DNA of 64,000 bases from Dasypus novemcinctus (lineage: Eukaryota; Chordata; Mammalia; Cingulata; Dasypodidae): contig NC_080702.1 of NCBI RefSeq assembly GCF_030445035.2, forward strand, positions 26,423,652-26,487,651. Direction: 5' to 3'. Position numbers and translations under genes: made by a program. The notes under the pieces are model-generated. The model did not search any database. It had not been told where the DNA came from and saw only the letters and a list, made by a program, of their open reading frames with translations. Shown here one piece after another: positions 24,501 through 36,500 of this stretch (its first letter is position 1; every line of letters starts with the position of its first letter).

Positions 24501-27500
24501 GTCCAGGCGGCCCTGTCTGGCCTTGGAAGCCCTGGGGAGACAAAGAAAAAGGGGGTGTCCCGAGAGGGGAAGGCCCGACGGATGCGGGATTCAGGGCTCA
24601 AGCGGACTCACTCACCAGCTCCCCCCTCTGTCCAGGATGCCCAGATCGCCCGTCCTTCCCTTGGGGACCCTGGGGGGGTAAGACATGGGCGAGTTGAGGC
24701 AGATGTGGGGAGCCGCCCCCAACCCAGCTCCCCCCCCCCCACCTGGCCCCAATCAGGGTGACCCACTCACCGGGGGGCCCTTTGGGCCAGGAAACCCAGG
24801 AAGGCCTTGCAGACCGAGGAGGCCCTGAAATGGAACCCCAAGACGTTACCGAACCCCTCCCGCCCGGACCCCCGCGCCCCCACACCCTACCCCAGAGCGC
24901 GGGAACCGGCCAGGCCTCTACGCGCCACTCGGCGAATCACCCCCCTTCGCCTCTGCAGCCTTTTGGGGTGGGGACTGCCCCTGGGGGCTCCCACTTCACA
25001 GAGGAGGGGGCCGGGGCACAGAGAGGTTAAGCGGCTCGCCCGCGGCCGCCCAGCAAGGTGACGGGCAGATTCGAACGCACGGCTCACGGACCTCAGAGGC
25101 CGGGCGCTGTCCACGGCTTTCTAAGGTCTACCACCCCCTGGGCTTGTCTGTTCACCGGGAATCACACACACCTACTAACCTTTTCTCCAGGGACGCCAGG
25201 AGCCCCGTCTTGACCCACGTCCCCCTACGACAGAGGGAAGGAGTCTCAGGACAAACTCAGCTGGGAGGGACTGGGAGGACCTGGGGCAGAAGGGCCCCCC
25301 ACCCCCCCGTACCTTGGGGCCTGGCTGCCCTGTGGCACCCGGCTGCCCCCTCTCTCCACGGGAGCCCTGGATGGGGAAAAGGCAAAGATTAGGAGTCAGG
25401 TGGGGAAGCGGGCGTGACTCAACAGGTAGAGCGTCCGCCTACCACATGGGAGGTCCAGGGTTCAAACCCAGGGCCTCCTTGATCCGTGTGGAGCTGGCCC
25501 ATGCGCAGTGCTGATGCGCGCAAGGAGTGCCCTGCCACGCAGGGGTGTCCCCCGCATAGGGGGTGCCGCACACAGAGCTGACACAAGAAGATGACGCAAC
25601 AAGGAGAAACACAGTTTCTCGTGCCGCTGATAAGGATAGAAGCCTTCACAGAAGAACACGCAGCAAATGACACAGAGAGGGGGCGGGGAAGGGGAGAGAA
25701 ATAAAATAAATCTTTAAAAAAAAAAGAGACACAGATTCCCAGTGCCATCGACAAGAATACAAGCAGACACAGAAGAACACACAGCAAGCAGACAATGGGG
25801 GTGGGGGGGAGAGAGAAATAAATAAATCTTTAAAAAAAAAAACAAAAAAAGCCAGGCAGTGGGGAGTTTCGGAGTCCTCAGGTCCCCTCCTTCTGTGACC
25901 CTGTCCGCTCCCCCCGGGGGACCAGCACAGCCCACGCCCCTTCCCTGCACATGCTCACCCTTTCCACCCCCTCCCCTCTCGCAGCTTCCCCCCCCCCCCC
26001 CCCCCCGCCCCACAAAGCCCTGGCAGGGAGGGGGCAGCTCTGAGCAGGACGTTCTTACCGGGGGTCCCCGCTCTCCTTCCAGCCCTGGCTGCCCCGCCTT
26101 GCCCTGAAAAGGAAATCGGGCAGGGGAGGCAGAAGGCGTGAGGGTGCAAAGGCAGGTCACAAACACACAAACGCACCCCGTTCGCCCGCCCAGAAAGACG
26201 GGCGCCGCTCGTCTGCCCAAAAGTCTTTCCGTGTCACATGCACAGACACCGCCTCACGCAGCCACGCGACAGTCAAGGCGCCCGATGACGCAGGTTTTAA
26301 AATCCCACCCCCACGCGCCACTTGCACTCGCTGTCTGCTCTCTGTGTCCCTTCACTGTGCGTGCTCCTGTGTCTGCTCGTTTTCACTTCTCTCTAGGAGG
26401 CACCGGGAACCGGTCCCGGGACCTCCCATGTGGGAGAGAGGTGCCCCATCGCTTGCTGTCTCCCCGGTGTGCTGTCTCCCACTGTCTCTCCTCTATGTCT
26501 CTTTTTTGTGGCGCCAGCTCTCCGGGCCGGGCAGGCCGGCTCGCTTTCACCAGGAAGCCCCCAGAACCGAACCCGGGACCCTCCATCCGGTAGATGGGAA
26601 CCCAATCGTTTGGGCCCCGTGCGCTTCCCCACGATGACTCAGTGAATCACAACTCCGGGGCCCAAGCACGGTCTCCCCACACGGACGCCCATCTGTCGCA
26701 GCCGCGCACACGTGACTGCAACCCACCGCCTCGGGGTGAAACCTGGGGCTCGTCCCGTGACACTCGCTCGCTGGCACGCACACCCGGGGTGTAAATAGGT
26801 CAATGCACAGACTGAGATGAGAACGCAGAGCGGGTCAGCACGGCACACGCGCTCGTGTCCACGACATCCGTTCTCACGGTCACAAGACGCTGAAGCACGT
26901 GGCTACGCACTCGGGGTACGCCGAGACTCACGTACACGCGCGGCTACCCCTATCCCCTCCCACGTGCGCACTAGCCCCCCCCACGGACACCCACCACCCT
27001 GCAGGTCGGTGGTGCTCAGCAGACACAGCTCTGCGCCGAGAGACGCGAGCCCCCCGCGGCCACGTGCGCTCACAGACCCGGGCACGGCAGCCCCGGGCGC
27101 GTCCTGCCCAGCACACTAGGGCGCACGCGTGCAGAAGCACTTCCAGGCGGACACGACCCCCCAGGCCACGCAGAACTGCACCCCCCTCCCCTTTCGGCAT
27201 CTCCCATCGTGACTTACCCGCTTCCCTTTCTCTCCCAAGGGTCCCAGAGGTCCAGGAAATCCGAGAGATCCCTGAGTTGAGAAAACGAAAGAGAAGAGGT
27301 GGGAGACCCTTTCAGGCCAGTGCGCCCAGAAGCTTCCTCGGTCCTTCCAGCCCCAGCCTCTTCCAAGGCAGCCCTCTGTCCCCCCCATCCTCCTCTTCGC
27401 CACGCCGGCCTCCTCGCTGCCCCGTGGCCGCACCATCCTGCTTCTGCCTCAGGGCCTTTGCACCGGCCGTTCCCAGGACGCTTTTTCTCCCAGGACTCCA

Positions 27501-30500
27501 CGAGGCCAGCCACTCCCCACCGTTGCCATCTCCTTCACTCGTCACCCCTTCGAGAGCCCGTCTGCCACCACCCCGTCGTCCGGGTCACCCTCCGCCGGTC
27601 ACACGGTCCCATTTCGTTGTCCCCGTTAAGACTTGCACCGAAACGGCCTTATCCGCCGGCTTACTTCTGCGGTGTCCGTGTTCCCACCAGGACGTCAGCT
27701 CCCTCGTCTTATCCCCCCTGCTGCGTGGACGCCTACTCAGCCCCTCTTAATGAACTTACTCCAGCCTGGGCCCCCCCTAAGCACCCTGAAGGGCTCTTGC
27801 CCCACCAGAGCGACGATATCGCAGGACTCTGAAACCCCCTCCCACCCAGACGGGGTGTGCGGGCTGGGCGCAGTGAGTCGCGCGGCTCGCCAGCTCCTCT
27901 TCCCGCGCCCCTCGGCCCCACGGCCCCTGTGTGCTTTGGAAGAGGCGACACACCCGCGAGGGCTTGCTAACGTCAGCCCTTGTTATCGATGAATCAGTCC
28001 CCGGCCAAACCACGCCTGGCAACTTCCGCTATGGATCAAGAGCACCCTTCCCCGAGCCCCTGTTTTATTCCAGAGACTGTGACGAGAGCCTCACCCGGGC
28101 CTTTTCATTTTACAGAGTCTTTTTTTTTATGGCTCGTATTTTTTTTAAATTAAAGTTAATAGAGCACAAGGAACGTTACATTAAAAAACATAAGAAAAAA
28201 ACAAAGAAGAAAAGAAAAGGTTCCCATATAACCCATTCCCCACCCCATCATTTTTGTAAATTATATATTTTTGAAGATACATACATCACAAAAATATATT
28301 ACATTAAAAAATGTAGGGAAGCGGACTTGGCCCAGCGGTTAGGGCGTCCGTCTACCACATGGGAGGTCCAGGATTCGAACCCCGGGCCTCCTTGACCCGT
28401 GTGGAGCTGGCCCATGTGCAGTGCTGATGCGCGCAAGGAGTGCCCTGCCACGCAGGGGTGTCCCCCGCATAGGGGAGCCCCACGCGCAAGGAGTGTGCCC
28501 CGTAAGGAGAGCTGCCCAGTATGAAAGAAAGTGCAGCCTGCCCAGGAATGGCGCCGCACACACGGAGAGCTGACACAGCAAGATGACGCAACAAAGAGAA
28601 ACACAGATTCCCAGTGCCGCTGGCAACAACAGAAGCGGACAAAGAAGATGCAGCAAATAGACACAGAACAGACAACCAAGGTGGGGGGGGTGGGGGAGGT
28701 GGGAGAAATAAATAAATCTTTAAAATATATATATATAAAAGAGGTTCCTGTATACCCCCCTCCACCCCCCCACCCCACTCTTCCCACACCAACAACCATA
28801 TGGCAGGGTCAGATGCTGGACTTTATATATCCTGCCATAACCCATTGAATGAACTGGGGGAGAGTGTCAGCTACAGGGTAAACTATTATCTATGCAGGGC
28901 AGCAGCGCCCCAAAATGTGTTGTATAGAGTTTTACGTGAGTTTGAGGCCCAAATGCACCACTAGACTAGCTGTGTGGCCCCGGACAAGTGGCTCAACCCC
29001 TCTGAACCTCAGCTCCCTGGCTTGTAGCCTGGAGATACCAACAATAGATACCTCCCTTATGAGATTCGGGTGAGGATGAAATACTGCCTAGAAAATGCCC
29101 TTTGGCACATCATCAGTGCCCAAGAGACGTCAGCTGCCCTCGTCGGGATTTATGGATATTACTCCTGATCTCCACTTAGCCGACACACCGGGCTCCCTGC
29201 AAAAATGCACCGCTCGTTGCCTGGGGCGTTCTGACTGGCCTGGCTAGGAGGCTTCTCTCTCAACCCCCCACGAACTCCCGCTCCCACGGGTTGAATTATA
29301 GACTTAGCGATTGTCCCTTGAGTTTATGCCCAAACTTGCTAATGCCAGCGGCACTTGCTATCAGAGTCACGTGACGTAATGACATTTTACAAAAACCACT
29401 GAAATACGGAAGGGAAAGGAGAGATGGCTATTAAAACGAAGTGAGATGAGGTAAGCGGAGGTGGCTCGAGCGATTGAGCTCCTGCCTACCACACGGGAGA
29501 TCCCAGGTTTGGTTCCCGGTGCCTCCGAAAAAAAGACTAGCACACAATAAACAGACACAGCAAATGCAAACAACAAGGGGGTGGGGAGAAATAAATAAAT
29601 CTTAAAAAAAAAAAATAAGTGGGGAAGCGGACTTGGCCCAGCGGTTAGGGCATCCGCCTACCACATGGGAGGTCCAGGGTTCAAACCCCGGGCCCCTTGA
29701 CCCGTGTGGAGCTGGCCCATGTGCAGTGCTGATGCACGCAAGGAGTGCCCTGCCACGCAGGGGTGTCCCCCGCGTAGGGGAGCCCCACGCGCAAGGAGTG
29801 CGCCCCGTAAGGAGAGCCGCCCAGCGCGAAAGAAAGTGCAGCCTGCCCAGGAATGGCACCGCACACAGGGAGAGCTGACACATCAAGATGACGCAACAAA
29901 AAGAAACACAGATTCCCGTGCCGCTGACAACAGAAGCGGACAAAGAAGATGCAGCAAATAGACACAGAGAACAGACAACCGGGGCAGGGGGGGAGGGGAG
30001 AAAAATAAATAAATAAAATAAATTTAAAAAAAATAAGTGAAGTGGAAAAGCCTTGCTAGAAGAGGAAATCACTGAAGGAAAGAAAAAAGCCAAATTAGGT
30101 GTGGGCAAGACAGCTGTGCCAGCTGGAGAGGGCAGAGGTGTGGAATTCTGGAAGGGTTCTGCATGTGGATTTACTCCCAAGTGACTTTAAGTTCCTGCTC
30201 TGCTCTGTATAAATAGAAGCTTTAAATCACCAGTGATGTCATCTGGGTGTGGTTTAGGCCAGAAAGAAGAATCAGAATCAGTCACGTCATCCCTCCAAAC
30301 ACTGGGAAACGAATGTATGTTTTTGCATAATGACATTTTACGGTAGGGTATAATGAACTCAAGCGATGCATTTTTGTGACTCACCTCCCTAACTGACTTT
30401 GGGGATAAACTAACCTCAGCCATACCAGACGAGAAGGCGCCTACAGTCCTATTATCATCAGCAGCAACAATATGTTTATTTCTCAAAATGACGAGCTAGA

Positions 30501-33500
30501 TCCCACCGGGTATGCCCATTTTGCTTCTAAGGAAACAAGCGCAAAGACTCGCCCAAGGTCATTCAGCGGGTGAGTGGGGGGTATGTGTGCCCCGAGCTGT
30601 TGCCTCTTGCACTTTCTCAACCGCCCACTGGGTGGAAAGAACCCAGCCCGAGCCCTCCCCGCTGCAGGTGCTAAACAGCCTCTGAATCGGGGTTCCCTCC
30701 GCCCCAGCCTCTAGTTCCTTACCTTAGGGCCTGGGCGTCCTGGGTAACCTGGGAGACCCGGCAAGCCAAGATTGCCCTGCGGGGAGATCAGGAGTCAAAG
30801 TCGAGAAACTGCAGCCTGCAGCTCAAAGAGAAAAGGCCAGGGCCGGCTGTGGCTTGGTGGAGGGTCGGCAAGGAGGGAGGCAAGAAAATGCGGGTGCAAA
30901 TCCTTGCCTGTCCTCGGGAGGGTCATTCAACCCCTCTGAACCTCAGTTTCCTCGTCTGTCAAATGGGGTGATGAAAATGACTATTGCAGGTGGTGGTCAA
31001 GGGGCTAAAAATAAGATCAAGGGGGAAGCGGCCGTGGCTCAATGGATTGGGCTCCTGTCTACCATATGGGAGGCCCTGGGTTCGAGTCCCGGGGCTACCT
31101 CCTTATGAAGGCAAAGCTGGCCCGTGCACCGCGGAGAGCTGACGGCCCATGTGCTGTGGAGAGCTGGCGCAGCAAGATGACCCAGCAGGGCGGTGGACTT
31201 GGCCCAGTGGTTAGGGCGTCCACCTACCACATGGGAGGTCCACGGTTCAAACCCCGGGCCTCCTTGACCCGTGTGGAGCTGGCCCAAACACAGTGCTGAT
31301 GCGCGCAAGGAGTGCCCTGCCACGCAGGGGTGTCCCCCGCGTAGGGGAGCCCCACGCGCAAGAAATGCGCCCCGTAAGGAGAGCCACCCAGCGCAAAAGA
31401 AAGTGCAGCCTGCCCAGGAGTGGTGCCGCACACACAGAGAGCTGACACAGCAAGATGACGCAACTAAAAGAAACACAGATTCCCATGCCACTGACAACAA
31501 CAGAAGCAGACAAAGAAGAAGACGCAGCAAAGAGACACAGAGAACAGACAACTGGGATGGGAGGAGGGGAGAGAAATAAATAAATCTTAAAAAAAAAAAA
31601 AAAGATGACCCAGCAAAGGGAGACAAAATGATACAGGAAAAAATGTGCAGTGAATGGACACAGAGAAGAGACAGCAAAGAACGGAACAAGCCACAAGGGG
31701 GGGATAAATAAATAAATCTTTAAAAAATAATAATAATAATATCATGGGCAATTGAATTGCTCTGCAAAGCCTGGGTGGGGGCATAAGGAAGATGACAAGG
31801 CTGCGAGGGGTCTCCCGAGGCCAGAGATGGAAAGGCAGAGGGCAGAAGGCAAGAGGGGCCGGGGGACACTGTGGGCTGCAGAATGGAAAGCTGAGCCGCG
31901 GTCCTCTCACCTTCTCCCCAGCTGAGCCCGGGGGCCCCTCGTCGCCAGCCAGCCCCGCCTGCCCCTTCAGCCCTTCGGGGCCATCCTCTCCGCGGGGACC
32001 CAGGGGTCCAGGGTGCCCCTGCGATAGAAAGGAGAAAGTCAGGCCCCTTGGCAATCCTGCTCCGTGCAGCTCCCTGTCTCATTTCAACATCTTAGCCCTG
32101 CTCACCCAGTCCCGGCCTTCCCTAAGTGCCTCCCCCCAACCAGGTCCAGCAGGGACCCTCCTCTGGGACCCTTCTCACCCAGTCGCCTTTAAGCCCGGCG
32201 TCACCCTTGAAGCCTGGGAAGCCATCCTCTCCCTGGGCGGGAAAGAGCGCAGAGGTCAGAGGTCAGGTCCTCGGGGGAGGGACACGGGCCAGGGCTCCCC
32301 CCTCCCTCAGGGAAATCCTCCCTGCTCACCTTCTCTCCTTTCTCCCCTTGGAAGCCCCGGTTGCCAGAGGTGCCCTGGAGAAGGAGAAAGGATTCTGCGG
32401 CCCCTACAATTTTAAGAAAGACCCCCAACCCAATCCCCTGCTCCAAACCAGCCAGGCCAGCCCCAAGAGGATGCTGGACCCGGAGCCAGAGCCGGAGGAA
32501 ATGGCTTTTCCCCCAAGCAAGAGGATGTGGTGTGCAAACAGGCCTTCCACCCCCCCTCCCTTCCCGCTGGCTGCCGCCCCAGGCCATTTGCGTGGGGGCG
32601 TGCAGGGAAGGCCAAATTTCCAAGCAGTTGATTTCCATCTCCCAGGGACGCAGCGTACACAGTTCCTTCTGGCAGGAGCAAGAGGACGAGCATTCCAGGC
32701 CCCCGTCTCATTCTAGAGGAACCGTCCCCCGTCCCGCTGGCTAGCGTGACTCGGCACTTGGCAACGAGGCAGCCCCAGGCTCTGGCAACAGGGTGACCGC
32801 TCAGCGCAAGCCGGGCGCTGCTCCTACCAAATTCCAGGGCTTGGGCAGGAAACTGCCCTTGGCCGCAACCTCACTGAGCTCAGCTGCTACAATGGAATTG
32901 GGCTTGGATACAATGTTACTCTGTGTTTTCCACACTAGCCTGATTGTATCCAGCCACAGTCCAATTCACTTGGCTATAATGTAACTGAACTTGGTTACAC
33001 TTGCTCTCTGGTCTTGGAGTCAATGTAAATGGACTTGGCTTTGACAACCTAGATTGAAACTATATGTAACTACGCTTGGCAACAATGTAACTCTGAGTCT
33101 TGCCAGCCGCAGGACTCTCCTGCGTTGGTCATACTGTAACTGAGCTTGTCTAGACGGCATCTTGGCTACCACCAAAATTCTGTTCTTAGACCTCAGGTAA
33201 CCTACCATTGGACTCACGTGCAATACAGAAATGAACTCCAACCTCTGTACACTTGGCCACCCGTGCAACTCCATCTAAGCGCTGCGTAGCTCTTGGCTTA
33301 TCCCAGCCTCGCTATGCTTCTAGCACAGTGTGGGGCTCTGGGTTCGGGTTATATCACAACCCTCTGCTTGACGGCAACGTGCTGACCTGACTACGATATG
33401 GCGTGCATGCTTCCAGGGAAATCGTGTTTGGCTTATAATAGACTTCGCTCTTCTCCGTTACGAGACGAGTGCTCGCAGCTTCACTGCAGTGCATTCCTGG

Positions 33501-36500
33501 GATTGTGGATCTCCAAAGTAATATACAGAATTCTATGTACGGTAGCTCAGACCAGAGACCCGAGCCAGCCACGCCTTGCCCAGAAGAACTGATTTCTTTC
33601 TCTCTGCAGCCCGTAAGTGTCTGATGGAACTGGTTTCTGGAGCCAGTGTGGAGGAACCGCCCACCCAGTGATGGGTCCCACATGTCACCTACCTTCACTC
33701 CCCGAGGCCCGGGATAGCCCGGAGGGCCTGCCGACCCAGCTGGACCCTGAGATGGAGACGAGGTCAGTACCGCGCAGTCTTGTCCCCTCCAAGTTTGCGG
33801 TGGCCCTCGTCTCTCTCCCCTTACCAGCCCCTGACCCCTGGACCTCCCTGCCAACCCTCGTCACCCACCCAGCCGCTCCTTGGGTCACTCACCTGGGCTC
33901 CTTTCTCTCCCGTGGGGCCCTCAGGGCCTGGGTGACCCTGGAGAAGAAACATTCTAAGTTGTCAAGGACTTAGATTTGTCATCCGAATCCCCACGCCATC
34001 CCTTCCCCGTTCTCACCGGAGGGCCATCTGCTCCCAAGAGGCCTGGAATTCCTGGATTTCCAAGGGGACCCTGAAAGAAGATGAATAGTGAGGATGGGGG
34101 GGGGTCTCAGATTCCCAGAAGTCCATCAGGAGCTGCTCGACTCAACCTCGAGGTTAGAGAGGAAGCAGCTTCCCCTGGCCGGGAAATCTATCCACAGCTC
34201 AGCCCAGACTTGCTGTGTGACCTGGAGCCAACCCCGCCCCTCTCTGAGCCTCAGAAATCCTCTGAGAAAAGGGATTTTTAAAAACAGAGTGGTTTTGTGT
34301 GATCTATGTATCTTTTTTTTAAAAAAGGCAACAAAAAATGTGATGGGAAACAAAAACAAAAACAGAGTGAAAGGCATGGAGGGATTTGGGATCTTCCCAG
34401 CCATGCCTTTTTCTTTAGAAGGGTCTCCTACCAGCTCCTAGGGTGGGCCTAGGCTGGGCACAAGGCGACCCCCCCACACCCACCTATATCCTGCAAACAA
34501 GCAACAGGCAGGCACCTCGGCCCAGCGCAGCCAATCAGAGTCTTCCCTGGACTTTTGAAGTAAGAGACACGGATGGATGTGGTCAAAGAAAGTTCAAGTG
34601 CATGGGGAGCTGGGGTCCGAAATGGCCAAGAGGTGGCACAGCACCATGTAGAAATAGAAGTTGAGGGATGAGGACCAAGTAAGATATGTGCAGAAAAGAG
34701 CATGTGTGCCAGGGGGGAAGGGAGAGAGACATACAGAGAAACTAAGGGGTGGTGGCCCCAGAGCTCCCGAGAAAGGACTTTCCTGGGTTATTCTATCCAG
34801 AACAGGCTTCCGGGGTTTCCCTGGAACCTGACAAACTCTTCTGATGTGCAGGAGCCTTGTGGGTCTCTGTTCCTTGCCACCACCCCATCCCTAGCGATGA
34901 GAACTTTGTAACTCTGGGGCTAGTTCAGGGAATGTTGCAGCTCATCAGTCTCGGGGGTTCGTGTAAAGGCCCCCGGGGAAAACATTTTCCTGGAGACAAA
35001 GCTGAAAGGAGAGCTAAGAGGGGGTGGAACTGTCACTCACCTTCTCCCCGGGAATTCCAATGGGTCCCTGGGGACCGGGGATTCCCTGGGGACATAAAAG
35101 AGAGAGAGAGAGTCGGGGAAGGCACAGCAAGGGCCAGCCAGCTGCAAGGCTGGGAAGGCCGGAGATGGCGCCAGGCCTGGGCTGACCACCCTCCCGCTCG
35201 TTAGTGGGAAAGAGCGCAAACCTGCGACCCAGGGTTGCCCTGCTGCCCTGGAGGGCCTGGTTCTCCCGGAGGACCCTGGAAAGGAAGTGGGAGTTCAGGG
35301 AAGTGGGCGTGGCTCAATGGAGAGGGCGTCTGCCTACCACATGGGGGGTCCAGGGTTCAAACCCCGGGCCTCCTTGACCCGTGTGGAGCTGGCCCATGCG
35401 CAGTGCTGATGCGCACAAGGAGTGCCCTGCCACGCAGGGGTGTCCCCCGCGTAGGGGAGCCCCACGCACAAGGAGTGCGCCCCGTAAGGAGAGCCGCCCA
35501 GCATAAAAAAAGCACAGCCTGCCCAAGAGTGGCGCCGCACATACGGAGAGCTGACACAACAAGATGACGCAACCAAAAGAGACACAGATTCCCGGCACCG
35601 CTGACAAGAATGCAAGCAGACACAGAAGAACACACAGCGAATGGACCCAGAGAGTAGACACAGGGGGAGGGAGAAATAAATAAAATAAATCTTTAAAAAA
35701 AAAAGAACGTGGGAGTTTGGTGAAACTGGGTGGGATCCCGGTATCGAGGTATCACTTAACTTGAAGTGGGGCATCCCAGGAGCGAATAGGAGATGAACAG
35801 CCCCAGGGGAAAAAGAGAGATCAGGAGTCAGTGTGCCCGAAAGGGTCAGGGGTCAGAGGGTAGGACACGTACCACATTTCCTTTGGCCCCTGGAGCGCCA
35901 TCAATTCCAGTGACACCCTGCAGGAAGAGAGTGTGTGAGAGCAGGACAGAGGGATGAGCCGGGGCAGGTGGAGAAGAGAGCAGGCAAGGAATCCAGGCAA
36001 CAGAAATGGACGTGCTGAGAAGAGAGAAAGGCAAGAAAAAGACAGGTAGGGGTGGGAAGCAGATGTGGCTGAACTGATAGAGCGTCCACCTACCACATGG
36101 GAGGTCCAGGGTTCAAACCCCGGGCCTCCTGACCCGTGTGGAGCTGGCCCACGGGCAGTGCTGATGCGCACAAGGAGTGCCCTGCCACGCAGGGGTGTCC
36201 CCCGCGTAGGGGAGCCCCACGCACTTGCAAGGAGTGAGCCCCGTAAGGAGAGCCGCCCAGGGCAAAAGAAAGTGCAGCCTGCCCAGGAATGGCACTGCAC
36301 ACACGGACAGCTGACACAGCAAGATGATGCGACAAAAAGAGACATAGATTCCATGCTGCTGACAAGAATGCAAGCAGACACAGAAGAACACACGACGAAA
36401 GGACACAGAGAACAGACAACAGAGGAGAGGGGAGAGAAATAAAAAAAAATAAATAAATCTAAAAAAAAAAAAAAAAGACAGGCAGGGGTGCAGAGAGAGA

